From NCBI RefSeq assembly GCF_007362775.1, contig NZ_CP041692.1, forward strand, positions 4,154,001 through 4,218,000: DNA of 64,000 bases. The letters are read 5' to 3'. Both the position numbers and the translations under genes were made by a program. Below the pieces are notes generated by a model. It saw nothing but the letters and a program-made list of their open reading frames with translations. It did no database searches and was not told the DNA's origin. This document shows positions 1 to 7,229 of this stretch, one piece after another. The DNA is from Microlunatus elymi. Its GTDB lineage: Bacteria; Actinomycetota; Actinomycetes; Propionibacteriales; Propionibacteriaceae. How positions within the stretch are numbered: the first letter of the stretch is position 1; every line of letters starts with the position of its first letter.

Positions 1-210
1 GGCACCTGCCAGGCAACGCTCAGCGCGAGCCCTTGGTGCCGCGCCTCCCGAAGCGGCAGCCGCCGCAGGCACGGCACCCACCCTATGCCCGGTGGGGTAA
101 CGCGAGCACGGGTCCGCAGAGGTAGTTTCGTAATTGGGGTGGCCCCCTGACAGAATCGGGGGTCGCGGGCCCTGAACCCTGGGCCGGCAGCAGTACGAGG
201 AAGGCATCCG

Positions 211-774
211 GTGGCACTGTTTCGGCGGAAAGACTCCGACCCGTTCTCCGAACTCGACGAGCCGGCGATCGACGACTCCGCGCAGGCCACCCCGGGATCG
301 CAGAAGAAGGGTGCGCCGACCCCGACCCGCAAGCAGGCCGAGGCCGCCCGCCGGGAGCGGCTGACCAAGCAGGTCAGCAAGAAGGAAGCGGCCCGGATGC
401 AGCGGGCCGAGCGGGCGCAAGTGATGCGGGCTCGGGACAACACACCGGAGAAGGCGCTGCTGCGTGACTATGTCGACTCCCGCCGCAATCTGGGCGAATT
501 CCTGCTGCCGGGCATGATCGTGATCCTCGGCGCAAGCCTGCTCTACTCCATCGCCCCGAACATCGCGTTGATCGCCACCGTGGTGATGTACCTCTTCATC
601 CTCACCGTGCTGCTCGATTCGTACCTGATGTGGCGTGGTTTCAAGAAGGTGCTGGCCGATCGCCTGCCGCGGTCGAGTTCGCGCGGGTTGCTGATGTACG
701 CGATGAACCGCAGCATCCAGATCCGGCGCTTCCGGATGCCGGCACCGCGAATCAAGCGCGGCGAACCGTACTGA
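211..774 (+). CDS. DUF3043 family membrane protein
   Basis: Conserved actinobacterial protein of unknown function. About the first 90 residues are highly charged (Lys/Arg/Glu-rich, with QKKG and RKQAEAARRERL) and probably cytoplasmic. Two hydrophobic helices follow at about residues 97-132 (LLPGMIVILGASLLYSI and a second segment rich in Val, Leu and Ile), then a basic C-terminal tail. That matches DUF3043 in length (187 residues) and layout. The GTG start at 211 has a good ribosome site (gaggaagg) just upstream. The 210 bases before it contain no gene I can support. Family assignment is from recognisable sequence; the function is unknown. Confidence 0.85.
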   Translation: MALFRRKDSDPFSELDEPAIDDSAQATPGSQKKGAPTPTRKQAEAARRERLTKQVSKKEAARMQRAERAQVMRARDNTPEKALLRDYVDSRRNLGEFLLPGMIVILGASLLYSIAPNIALIATVVMYLFILTVLLDSYLMWRGFKKVLADRLPRSSSRGLLMYAMNRSIQIRRFRMPAPRIKRGEPY

Positions 775-780
775 GTTGAT

Positions 781-797
781 TTGGGGCCGAGCCCCCA
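781..797. repeat. Post-stop GC hairpin, copy 1
   Basis: A GGGGC/GCCCC stem begins seven bases after the DUF3043 stop codon. Together with the following bases to about 822 (ending in a GTTCCTACCG block) it resembles the sequence immediately after sucB at 12434-12475. It is probably a factor-independent terminator or a REP-like element; there is no U tract. Confidence 0.5.
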
Positions 798-924
798 GGC
801 CCCGCGTTCCTACCGTGTTGCGTTTGGGCTTCGTCCGATCTCCTTGGCGATTCTCGGCGCCGCGGGCGCCTCGAATCACGCTGCCGCTGCACGCTGTCGG
901 GAGTCTTGGGCCTCCCGAAGTCGC

Positions 925-995
925 GTTGTCACGACTTTCAGCGGTCGCCATGCTCGGCCGCAGCACACAACTCGTGTTGTCACGACTTCCGGCGG
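925..995. repeat. Paired direct repeat GTTGTCACGACTT
   Basis: The 13-mer GTTGTCACGACTT occurs at 925-937 and 976-988, 51 bases apart. Each copy is followed by a similar tail (TCAGCGG versus CCGGCGG). Nothing indicates coding. Confidence 0.6.
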
Positions 996-1025
996 ACACG
1001 GGGGAGCCTCGGGTTGCCCCCATCC

Positions 1026-1046
1026 CCTTCGATAAGCTCGGGGCCC
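1026..1046. repeat. Degenerate copy of TTCGACAAGCTCAGGACC element
   Basis: CCTTCGATAAGCTCGGGGCCC matches the element found intact at 43025-43050 at 18 of 21 positions. Confidence 0.45.
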
Positions 1047-1191
1047 TTGACGCAAGCTCGCGACGACGCGCGACTACGCAGGGCCTAAGAACTGCAATGA
1101 ACATCCCGTCGAGCGCCCCGGCGCGAGACCGTGCCCGAGCGAAGCGAAGGGCGCGGCGAAAGAAGGGCACCCAGAGCAACCAAGGCGGGGG

Positions 1192-1209
1192 TCCGGGGCC
1201 CTCCCCGGA
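1192..1209. repeat. GC-rich hairpin
   Basis: A perfect 7-bp stem TCCGGGG/CCCCGGA with a CCCT loop, 58 bases upstream of the aldo/keto reductase start. It could be a terminator protecting the downstream gene. Confidence 0.4.
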
Positions 1210-1267
1210 AACTAGACCTGCAGCACACAAGACCAGCGGCAGCAGCAACCAGGCGGACGGGAAAAAC

Positions 1268-2278
1268 ATGGAGTTTCGCTATCTCGGCAACAGCGGTTTC
1301 AAGATCTCGGAGGTCAGCTACGGCAACTGGGTGACCCACGGGTCCCAGGTCGAGGCCGATGCGGCCAAGCTGTGTGTGAACGCGGCGCTGGACGCGGGCA
1401 TCACCACGTTCGACACCGCCGACGTGTACGCCAACACCGCGGCCGAGACGATCCTCGGTGACGCGCTGGCCGGGCAGCGGCGGGAGAGTCTGGAGATCTT
1501 CACCAAGGTCTACAACCCGACCGGGCCCAAGGGGCACAACGACACCGGGCTGTCGCGCAAGCACATCATGGAGGCGATCAACGGATCGCTGAAGCGGCTG
1601 CAGACCGACTATGTCGACCTCTACCAGGCCCACCGCTACGACTACGAGACGCCGCTGGAAGAGACCATGCAGGCGTTCGCCGACGTGGTCCGTCAGGGCA
1701 AGGCGCTCTACATCGGCGTCAGCGAGTGGACCGCGGACCAGATCCGGGCCGGTCACAAGCTCGCCACCGACCTCGGTTTCCAACTGATCAGCAACCAGCC
1801 GCAGTACAGCATGGTCTACCGAGTGATCGAGGCCGAGGTGGTGCCGACCAGCCAGGAGCTGGGCATCAGCCAGGTCGTCTTCTCACCGATCGCCCAAGGC
1901 GTACTGACCGGGAAGTACCAGCCGGGTCAGCCGCCGCCGGCCGGGTCGCGGGCAACCGACGAGTCCGGCGGCGCCAACTTCATCCAGCGGCTGATGAAGG
2001 ACGACCTGCTGGAACGGGTGCAGCAGCTGAAGCCGATCGCCTCCGACGAGGGCTTGTCGATGGCCCAGCTGGCGGTCGCCTGGGTGCTGACGAACGACAA
2101 CGTGGCCAGCGCGATCACCGGCGGTTCGCGGCCGGAGCAGGTCACCGACAACGCCGCGGCGGCGGGCAAGAAGCTGTCGGCCGAGACGCTGCAGCGGATC
2201 GACGAGGTGCTCGGCGACGCGGTCGAACGCGACCCGGCCCGTACGGCTCAGTCCTCGCCGAAGACCCGGCTGGCCTGA
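1268..2278 (+). CDS. Aldo/keto reductase
   Basis: NADPH-dependent (by family) carbonyl reductase of the AKR superfamily, predicted to be a cytosolic TIM barrel of 336 residues. The N-terminal beta strand EFRYLGNSGFKIS is typical, followed by the catalytic Asp/Tyr segment FDTADVYANTAAE, the Lys in FTKVYNP, the His in QAHRYD, and a C-terminal cofactor loop around AITGGSRPEQV. The sequence resembles the YghZ / voltage-channel beta-subunit-like branch. The frame is open for 164 codons upstream, but the ATG at 1268 begins exactly where family similarity begins. The substrate cannot be told from sequence. Confidence 0.88.
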   Translation: MEFRYLGNSGFKISEVSYGNWVTHGSQVEADAAKLCVNAALDAGITTFDTADVYANTAAETILGDALAGQRRESLEIFTKVYNPTGPKGHNDTGLSRKHIMEAINGSLKRLQTDYVDLYQAHRYDYETPLEETMQAFADVVRQGKALYIGVSEWTADQIRAGHKLATDLGFQLISNQPQYSMVYRVIEAEVVPTSQELGISQVVFSPIAQGVLTGKYQPGQPPPAGSRATDESGGANFIQRLMKDDLLERVQQLKPIASDEGLSMAQLAVAWVLTNDNVASAITGGSRPEQVTDNAAAAGKKLSAETLQRIDEVLGDAVERDPARTAQSSPKTRLA

Positions 2279-2288
2279 GGCGTCGGTC

Positions 2289-2504
2289 ATGAGCTGGCAT
2301 TGGCAGCCAACCGTCCGGCAAGGGGCCGGCCAGATCGACACTGCCGGATTGGGCCTTGATCAGCACTTCACCGCGCAGGGCGATGCCGAGTCCTGGCTGG
2401 GCGAGTCCTACCCCGACCTGATGGCGGCCGGGGTCGAGTCGGTCAGCCTGTACGAGGAAGATCGCCTGGTGTACGGGCCGATGCGGCTGGAGCCGGAGGT
2501 CTAG
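2289..2504 (+). CDS. Small conserved actinobacterial protein
   Basis: A 71-residue protein starting 10 bases after the reductase stop, so probably cotranscribed. Its body (DAESWLGESYPDLMAAGVES, then VSLYEEDRLVYGPM) resembles a small protein found widely in Actinobacteria, with an Asp-Ala-Glu-Ser-Trp core and a Val-Tyr-Gly-Pro-Met ending. No function is known. It ends 4 bases inside the convergent monooxygenase gene. An initiator Met followed by SWHWQ is also normal for this group. Confidence 0.7.
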   Translation: MSWHWQPTVRQGAGQIDTAGLGLDQHFTAQGDAESWLGESYPDLMAAGVESVSLYEEDRLVYGPMRLEPEV

Positions 2505-3592
2505 TCGGTCATCGCGTTCGCGAGCAGCCGCAGGGTCTGCTCGCGGGCGGGTGCCCGGACCGAGTCGGTTGCCTGGTAGGCACCGGCGACCGGGTTGATC
2601 ATCACCTCGTCGACGCCGAATTCCTCGGCCAGCTTGGCGATCCGGCGGGCCGCATCCTCGGGCTCGCCGATCACCCACTTGGTCCGCATCGCGTTGATCA
2701 ACGGCGCCTGGCTGGTCAGGTAGTCGTCGCGTTCGGCTTCCTCGACGGTGAGCTGCGGCGCCAGCGGTCGGCCCGAGCGCAGACCGGCCATCTGGATCAG
2801 TTGCGGCAGCGCCAGCCGTTCGGCCTCGGCGGCGGTCTCGGCCACGGAGACGTTCAGGGTCAGGAAAGTACGCGGCTGGTCCAGCAACTCCGACGGCTGG
2901 AAACTGTCTCGATACAGCTGCAGGGCGGCGGCCGTGCCCTGGCCGGAGAAGTGATGGGCGAACACGTACGGGAGTCCGCGCTCGGCGGCCAGTCTCGCGG
3001 AGTAGTCGGACGAGCCCAGCAGCCAGATGGTCGGTTCGGCGACCGCCTTCGGCGTCGCGTGCAGCGTGTAGGTGCCGTCCTGCAGCTGCAGTCCGACTCC
3101 GGCCGGGCTCATCATTTTGATCAAGTTCTGCACGTTTTCGTCGAACTGCTCGACTCCGCCCTCGGTGCCACCGCCGCCGTAGCGCAGGGCCCAGTTGGTG
3201 ACCGGGTCGGAGCCCGGCGCCCGGCCGATGCCCAGGTCGATCCGGCCCGGGAACGCGGCCTCCAGCAGGCTGAACTGCTCGGCCACCACCAGCGGCGCGT
3301 GGTTGGGCAACATCACGCCGCCGGAACCGACCCGAATCCGATCAGTGGCCGAAGCCAGCAACGCGATCAACACCGGCGGGTTGGTGGACGCGACCGCGGG
3401 CATGTTGTGATGCTCGGCCACCCAATAGCGGCGATAGCCGGTCTCGTCGGCGATCCCGGCCAGCGCGGTCGAAGCCTGCAGCGCTTGCGCGGTGGTCTGC
3501 CCGGTGCGTACCGGGATGAGGTCGAGGACGGAGAGTTGTGGCCCAGTCACGTGTCCGTGCAACCGGATCGCGGATGCTGGTATTCCGATCAC
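2501..3592 (-). CDS. LLM-class flavin-dependent oxidoreductase
   Basis: Luciferase-like monooxygenase-fold protein of about 350-363 residues. Recognisable segments are LSVLDLIPVRTGQTT near the N terminus, YWVAEHHNMP, VGSGGVMLPNHAPLVVAEQF and RIDLGIGRAPGSDP, all typical of the bacterial LLM family that uses reduced FMN or F420. The substrate is unknown. The GTG at 3592 gives a 15-residue leader before the conserved part; a GTG at 3550 (VTGPQLSVLD) fits the family start equally well and neither has a clear ribosome site. It is convergent with the small protein at 2289-2504. Confidence 0.85.
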   Translation of the reverse strand: MIGIPASAIRLHGHVTGPQLSVLDLIPVRTGQTTAQALQASTALAGIADETGYRRYWVAEHHNMPAVASTNPPVLIALLASATDRIRVGSGGVMLPNHAPLVVAEQFSLLEAAFPGRIDLGIGRAPGSDPVTNWALRYGGGGTEGGVEQFDENVQNLIKMMSPAGVGLQLQDGTYTLHATPKAVAEPTIWLLGSSDYSARLAAERGLPYVFAHHFSGQGTAAALQLYRDSFQPSELLDQPRTFLTLNVSVAETAAEAERLALPQLIQMAGLRSGRPLAPQLTVEEAERDDYLTSQAPLINAMRTKWVIGEPEDAARRIAKLAEEFGVDEVMINPVAGAYQATDSVRAPAREQTLRLLANAMTD

Positions 3593-3690
3593 TGCCCGGT
3601 AATCCGGATCACAGTCCTGGGGCTGGCCCCACCCGCGGTTGACAAGTCAGCGTGATGGTTCGCGATCACCGATTCCGGGACGGTTGTCGG

Positions 3691-4422
3691 GTGTCTGAGA
3701 ACATCCGTCTGGTCGCCGTGCTGTCGGCCATCGCCCTGGTCCCGATGGTCGCCGCGCACGTCCTCGGTGCCGCCACGATCAACCCGTTGATCGATCCGAT
3801 CAGTTGGTACGCGTTCATCCCGGGCGGCGCGTTCATGATCATGGCCGGCGGATCACTGCTGGCGTTGCTCGGAGTGATCTTGACCGTACGGATGTACCGG
3901 GCGCGGCTGGCAACCGGACCCGTCCCCGCGCTGGCCATGATCATCTTCAGCACCTCGCTGATCTTGGTCGGCATCTTCCCCACCAATCCGCCACACACCG
4001 ACCCGACCGTGGCGGCGACCATCCACCGGGTTGCTGCCGGCAGCGCCTTCGCCGCGCTGCCGTTGGCCGGGCTGAAGATCGCCGCTTCGATCCACGGACC
4101 GTGTTCGGCATTGCCGCGGGCCCTGCGCCGGTCGGCGATCGCGCTGGCCGGACTGGTCGGCGCGTTTCTGGCAATCCACATTCCGCTGGCGATCGCCGGC
4201 TCGGGCATCGCCGCCTTCGGCTTCCTGGAACGGGCCGGATTCGTGATCATGATCAGCTACCTGTTCCTGCTGGCCGCGACCATCGACCGGGAAGGCGTCA
4301 GCTACCCCGCCGAAGCCGATGTCAAGGTCCTGCGGCAGACCTCGTCCCAGGGCGTGGGCGCCAGCCCGAGCTTGGTCTCCGCCTCTGTGGAGTCGACCAC
4401 GTACGACCGGGTGAAGATATAG
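3691..4422 (+). CDS. DUF998 family integral membrane protein
   Basis: Predicted six-helix membrane protein (243 residues) of the DUF998 family. Hydrophobic segments run through LVAVLSAIALVPMVAAHVLG, a FIPGGAFMIMAGGSLLALLG stretch, ALAMIIFSTSLILVGIF, and three more, with the PTNPPHTDPT loop typical of the family. A TTGACA-like -35 at 3639-3644 would place the GTG at 3691 downstream of transcription start, so I prefer it to the ATG at 3655. The last 40 residues are antisense to the epimerase gene and do not look membrane-like, which suggests the original stop codon was lost. Confidence 0.75.
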   Translation: MSENIRLVAVLSAIALVPMVAAHVLGAATINPLIDPISWYAFIPGGAFMIMAGGSLLALLGVILTVRMYRARLATGPVPALAMIIFSTSLILVGIFPTNPPHTDPTVAATIHRVAAGSAFAALPLAGLKIAASIHGPCSALPRALRRSAIALAGLVGAFLAIHIPLAIAGSGIAAFGFLERAGFVIMISYLFLLAATIDREGVSYPAEADVKVLRQTSSQGVGASPSLVSASVESTTYDRVKI

Positions 4423-5231
4423 CTCATCGCCTCCAGTTGGCGCAGGTCGGCACTGAACCAGCCACCGGCCTTCATGATCAACTTCGGGTACGACCGGACC
4501 CGCACCATCGGCTTGCCGGCCAATTCGAGCACGTCGGCCAGCCCTTGGCGCAGGCTCCGCGGCGCGTTCGTCGGCGCGATCCAGACCCGGCCCCAGGAGT
4601 CCTCGCGATCGGCTACCGCAACCAAGGTACGGGCGACGTCGAGCACGTCGGTCCAGGAGTGCGGAAGGTGGGGGTTGCCGATCACCATCGCGGACTTGCC
4701 CTTCAACGCGGCCGGCACATTGCGGGTCAGGTGACCATGATCACCGACCCCGGCACCGACGTAATCGCTGGCCCTGACCTCGACCGCCTTGATCCGGCCG
4801 GCGTCATGCAACGCCTTCGCTTCGGCCCACATTGAGGCACGGATCCGGCCGTTCTTCTCCGTCGCCAGGTCCGGCAGCCCCTCGAACATCCGACCTGACA
4901 CGGGACCGTAGCCGTACAGGCTGGACGCGGTCACGAACGTCGCACCGTTGGTCTCCGCCGCCTGCAGCATGCTGGCCCACAGTGGCGGCCAGACCTCCTC
5001 CCAATTGCCGTAGTGCGGTGGATTGGCGCAGTTGTAGATCACGTCCGCTCCCGCGGTGATCTTGATCAACTGCTCGGCATCGCTGGCGTCGGCCGCGATC
5101 CGCTCGACTCCCTCCACCGCCGGTCCGCGGCCGCTGCGAGTCACGCTGACAACCTGGTGCCCGGCCTCCACCAGCAACCTGGCCGTCTCGGTCCCGACCG
5201 GTCCTGCCCCCACGATGATGTGCTTGCCCAT
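4302..5231 (-). CDS. NAD-dependent epimerase/dehydratase-like protein
   Basis: Extended short-chain dehydrogenase fold, 309 residues. The N terminus GKHIIVGAGPVGTETARLL is a Rossmann dinucleotide site (GxGxxG), and FVTASSLYGYGPV holds the Ser and Tyr region of the family, although the usual YxxxK is not obvious. The end LGLAPTPWDEVCRRTL is the normal family C terminus, so the 121-base overlap with the convergent DUF998 gene falls on real epimerase sequence. An ATG at 5246 would add five residues; the one at 5231 starts at the conserved strand. Two palindromes upstream suggest repressor control. Substrate unknown. Confidence 0.8.
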   Translation of the reverse strand: MGKHIIVGAGPVGTETARLLVEAGHQVVSVTRSGRGPAVEGVERIAADASDAEQLIKITAGADVIYNCANPPHYGNWEEVWPPLWASMLQAAETNGATFVTASSLYGYGPVSGRMFEGLPDLATEKNGRIRASMWAEAKALHDAGRIKAVEVRASDYVGAGVGDHGHLTRNVPAALKGKSAMVIGNPHLPHSWTDVLDVARTLVAVADREDSWGRVWIAPTNAPRSLRQGLADVLELAGKPMVRVRSYPKLIMKAGGWFSADLRQLEAMSYIFTRSYVVDSTEAETKLGLAPTPWDEVCRRTLTSASAG

Positions 5232-5260
5232 GTGATCACGTCCCATTCGTCAGTGGTTTG

Positions 5261-5324
5261 TGAGCGCTGCTCTCTCTAATAAGCATGGCACACATGTGGC
5301 GAGCAGAACAAGAGCAGTGCTCAC
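5261..5324. promoter_or_regulatory. Paired TetR-like operator candidates
   Basis: GAGCGCTGCTC (in 5261-5274) and GAGCAGTGCTC (in 5311-5324) are each palindromic and are near-exact inverted copies of each other. They flank an AT-richer stretch between the divergent epimerase and NUDIX genes. The arms resemble TetR-family operators; no TetR gene is in the window. Confidence 0.5.
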
Positions 5325-5337
5325 ATTTGTTGTTCGG

Positions 5338-5343
5338 TAGTGT
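5338..5343 (+). promoter_or_regulatory. -10 element, NUDIX gene
   Basis: TAGTGT lies six bases before the GTG at 5350, predicting a leaderless transcript. Confidence 0.5.
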
Positions 5344-5349
5344 CGGGGC

Positions 5350-5832
5350 GTGCCCACACCAGAGTTCGTGCTGCAGTTGCGCCGCAAGATCGGCAACGAC
5401 CTGCTGCTGTTCCCCGGGGTCAAGTCGGTGGTCTTCGATCGGCGGGAGGACCCGAGCCGGGTGTTGCTCGGCAAGCGGTCCGACAACGGCCAGTGGCATC
5501 TACCCGCCGGGATGATGGAGCCCGGCGAGCAACCCGCTCCGGCGCTGGTCCGCGAAGTCCTGGAAGAGACCGGGGTGGTGATCGAGATCGACCGGCTGAT
5601 CAGCGTGCTGACCCTGCCGAGGAGCGCCTACCCCAACGGTGATCAGGTGCAGTTCCTCAGCTGCGCTTTCCGCGCGCACTACGTGTCCGGTGACGCCCGG
5701 GTCGCCGACGACGAATCCCTTGAGGTCGGCTGGTACGACCTCGACCGGGCCCGCCGAATGCTCGGGCCGGCGGACCGGGAGTCGATCGAGCTGGCGCTTC
5801 CGCTCGAAGGGCCACCGTTCTTCCATCGCTGA
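5350..5832 (+). CDS. NUDIX hydrolase
   Basis: Hydrolase of nucleoside diphosphates linked to another moiety, 160 residues. The complete Nudix box is visible: G54, E60, then REVLEETGV at residues 68-76, which supplies the metal-binding glutamates. The segment before it (LLGKRSDNGQWHLPAG) is the usual beta strand entering the box. The C terminus is short, with no extra domain that would name a substrate. The GTG start fits the leaderless -10 upstream. The gene diverges from the epimerase and may share its operators. Confidence 0.88.
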   Translation: MPTPEFVLQLRRKIGNDLLLFPGVKSVVFDRREDPSRVLLGKRSDNGQWHLPAGMMEPGEQPAPALVREVLEETGVVIEIDRLISVLTLPRSAYPNGDQVQFLSCAFRAHYVSGDARVADDESLEVGWYDLDRARRMLGPADRESIELALPLEGPPFFHR

Positions 5833-5919
5833 ACCCTCCAACGGTGATCGACTTCGACAGGTGAGCGCCCCAGTCGGAACGGCTCGTGAGGTCGGACCAC
5901 GGCGTGCAAACCCCGCTCC

Positions 5920-5986
5920 TGCTGGAAAGTTGCCGCCTGATCTACGGGCGGACCAGCCCAAAACCCCACCCGTGCTGGAAAGTTGC
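5920..5986. repeat. Paired repeat TGCTGGAAAGTTGC
   Basis: The 14-mer occurs at 5920-5933 and 5973-5986. Read on the minus strand, similarity continues past each copy (a GGGGTTT block followed by TGGTCCG), so this looks like about 53 bases duplicated in tandem in the spacer between NUDIX and gcvT. Confidence 0.55.
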
Positions 5987-6032
5987 GGTGAGGATGCGGC
6001 CGTTGCTGGTGCCGAGATGTGGCGCTTCGGGG

Positions 6033-6052
6033 TTCTTCGACAGCTCAGGACC
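6033..6052. repeat. Copy of TTCGACAAGCTCAGGACC element
   Basis: TTCTTCGACAGCTCAGGACC, one base shorter than the intact element, sits just beyond the gcvT stop codon. Confidence 0.5.
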
Positions 6053-6067
6053 GTGATCGACTGAAGC

Positions 6068-7174
6068 TCAGGAGTCCTTGACGCCCGGGTGGACGAAGGG
6101 CGGCTTGGTGATCACGAAGTCGGTGGCGCGGCCGCGGATGTCGATCCGTACGGTGTTGTTGATCTTGAGCGAAGGGTCCACCAGGGCCAGTGCGATGCCG
6201 GTCTTCAGGGTCGGCGAGAAGGTGCCGGAGGTGACCTCCCCGACGGTTTCGCCGTCGGTGTTCAGCACCGTCATGTGCGGGCGCGGGATGCCGCGGCCGA
6301 CCGCCTTCAGCCCGCGCAGGGTACGGGTCGGGCCGGCCGACTTCTCCGCCTTCAGCGCCTCAGCGCCGAAGAAGGCGTCCTTGCCCCAGCCGACCGCCCA
6401 GCCGAGCCGCGCCTGCACCGGGCTGATCTCGGGCGAGATGTCCTGGCCGTGCAGCGGATAGGCCATCTCGGTCCGTAGCGTGTCCCGGGCGCCCAGACCC
6501 GCCGGCTGGATCCCGTACGGTTGACCGGCCCCGATGAGTTTGTCCCAGAGCGCACCGGCCACCTCCCTCGGGCAGACCAGCTCGTAACCGCGTTCGCCGG
6601 TGTAACCGGTCCGGCAGACGGTGATCGGGATGCCGCCGAAGTCGGCCAGCTCGAACGACATGTAGTCGTGTCCGACCGGAAGTCCGGCAGCCGTCAGCGT
6701 CTCGTCGGACCGCGGACCTTGCACCGCCAGTACGGCGAAATCGCTGTGCTGGTTGGTGATCGTGATCGAATCCGGTGCGGCTGCGGCGAGCCGGTCGACC
6801 ACCGCGGCGGTGTTGGCCGCGTTCGGGATCAGGAACACCTCGTCGTCACTCTTCAGGTATGCGATCAGATCGTCGACCACGCCGCCGTCCTCATTGCAGA
6901 TCAGCGTGTACTGCGCCTTGCCCGGCGTGATCTTGGTCAGGTCGTTGGTGAGGCAGCGATTCACAAACTCCGCCGCACCCGGACCGGCGACCGTGGCCTT
7001 GCCCAGATGGCTGACGTCGAAGATGCCGACCCCGGTCCGGACTGCGGTGTGCTCGGCCACCACCCCGGCTCCGGCGTATTCCAGCGGCATCGACCAACCG
7101 CCGAACTCGGCGAACTTGGCCCCCAGCTCGACGTGGCGATCGTTCAACACAGACAGCAGAAGCTCGGCGGACAT
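6068..7174 (-). CDS. gcvT: Glycine cleavage system T protein (aminomethyltransferase)
   Basis: Transfers the methylene group from aminomethyl-lipoyl H protein to tetrahydrofolate and releases ammonia. 368 residues, the normal length. The N terminus ([11 protein letters not shown], then [14 protein letters not shown]) is diagnostic, and NEDGGVVDD at residues 94-102 contains the conserved folate-binding Asp. [13 protein letters not shown] and the C-terminal beta-barrel segment [10 protein letters not shown] are also in place. The gene stands alone: gcvH and gcvP are not in the window. It is divergent from pepA over 55 bases, too short for a glycine riboswitch, and appears leaderless. The nearby lipoylation genes supply the cofactor its H-protein partner needs. 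Confidence 0.95.
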   Translation of the reverse strand: MSAELLLSVLNDRHVELGAKFAEFGGWSMPLEYAGAGVVAEHTAVRTGVGIFDVSHLGKATVAGPGAAEFVNRCLTNDLTKITPGKAQYTLICNEDGGVVDDLIAYLKSDDEVFLIPNAANTAAVVDRLAAAAPDSITITNQHSDFAVLAVQGPRSDETLTAAGLPVGHDYMSFELADFGGIPITVCRTGYTGERGYELVCPREVAGALWDKLIGAGQPYGIQPAGLGARDTLRTEMAYPLHGQDISPEISPVQARLGWAVGWGKDAFFGAEALKAEKSAGPTRTLRGLKAVGRGIPRPHMTVLNTDGETVGEVTSGTFSPTLKTGIALALVDPSLKINNTVRIDIRGRATDFVITKPPFVHPGVKDS

Positions 7175-7181
7175 AGCTCGG

Positions 7182-7187
7182 AACCTA
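7182..7187 (-). promoter_or_regulatory. -10 element, gcvT
   Basis: TAGGTT on the minus strand, seven bases before the gcvT ATG. Confidence 0.5.
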
Positions 7188-7217
7188 TCTCACACCCGGC
7201 GCCGAGAGGGACTCGTA

Positions 7218-7223
7218 TAGCCT
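7218..7223 (+). promoter_or_regulatory. -10 element, pepA
   Basis: TAGCCT, six bases before the GTG at 7230; the two divergent -10 boxes are 30 bases apart. Confidence 0.5.
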
Positions 7224-7229
7224 GACCGG

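Larger units (their letters stand above)
776..1267. other. Gene-free repeat-rich spacer
   Basis: About 490 bases lie between DUF3043 and the aldo/keto reductase. The reductase frame stays open upstream, but the extension is Arg/Pro/Ala-rich low-complexity sequence and does not resemble the family. The spacer instead holds a hairpin at 781-797, a pair of direct repeats at 925-995, a degenerate copy of a dispersed element at 1026-1046 and a second hairpin at 1192-1209. Confidence 0.7.

Noticed and set aside
1-210. A gene at the left window edge
   Set aside because: No frame with a start, ribosome site or family resemblance; it reads as an intergenic region.
776-1267. N-terminal extension of the aldo/keto reductase (164 codons)
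   Set aside because: Low-complexity Arg/Pro/Ala-rich translation with repeats and hairpins in the DNA; family similarity begins exactly at the ATG at 1268.
5920-5986. CRISPR array
   Set aside because: Only two units, repeat region not followed by unique spacers of constant size, and no cas genes.
7175-7229. Glycine riboswitch upstream of gcvT
   Set aside because: Only 55 bases separate the divergent genes and both look leaderless.
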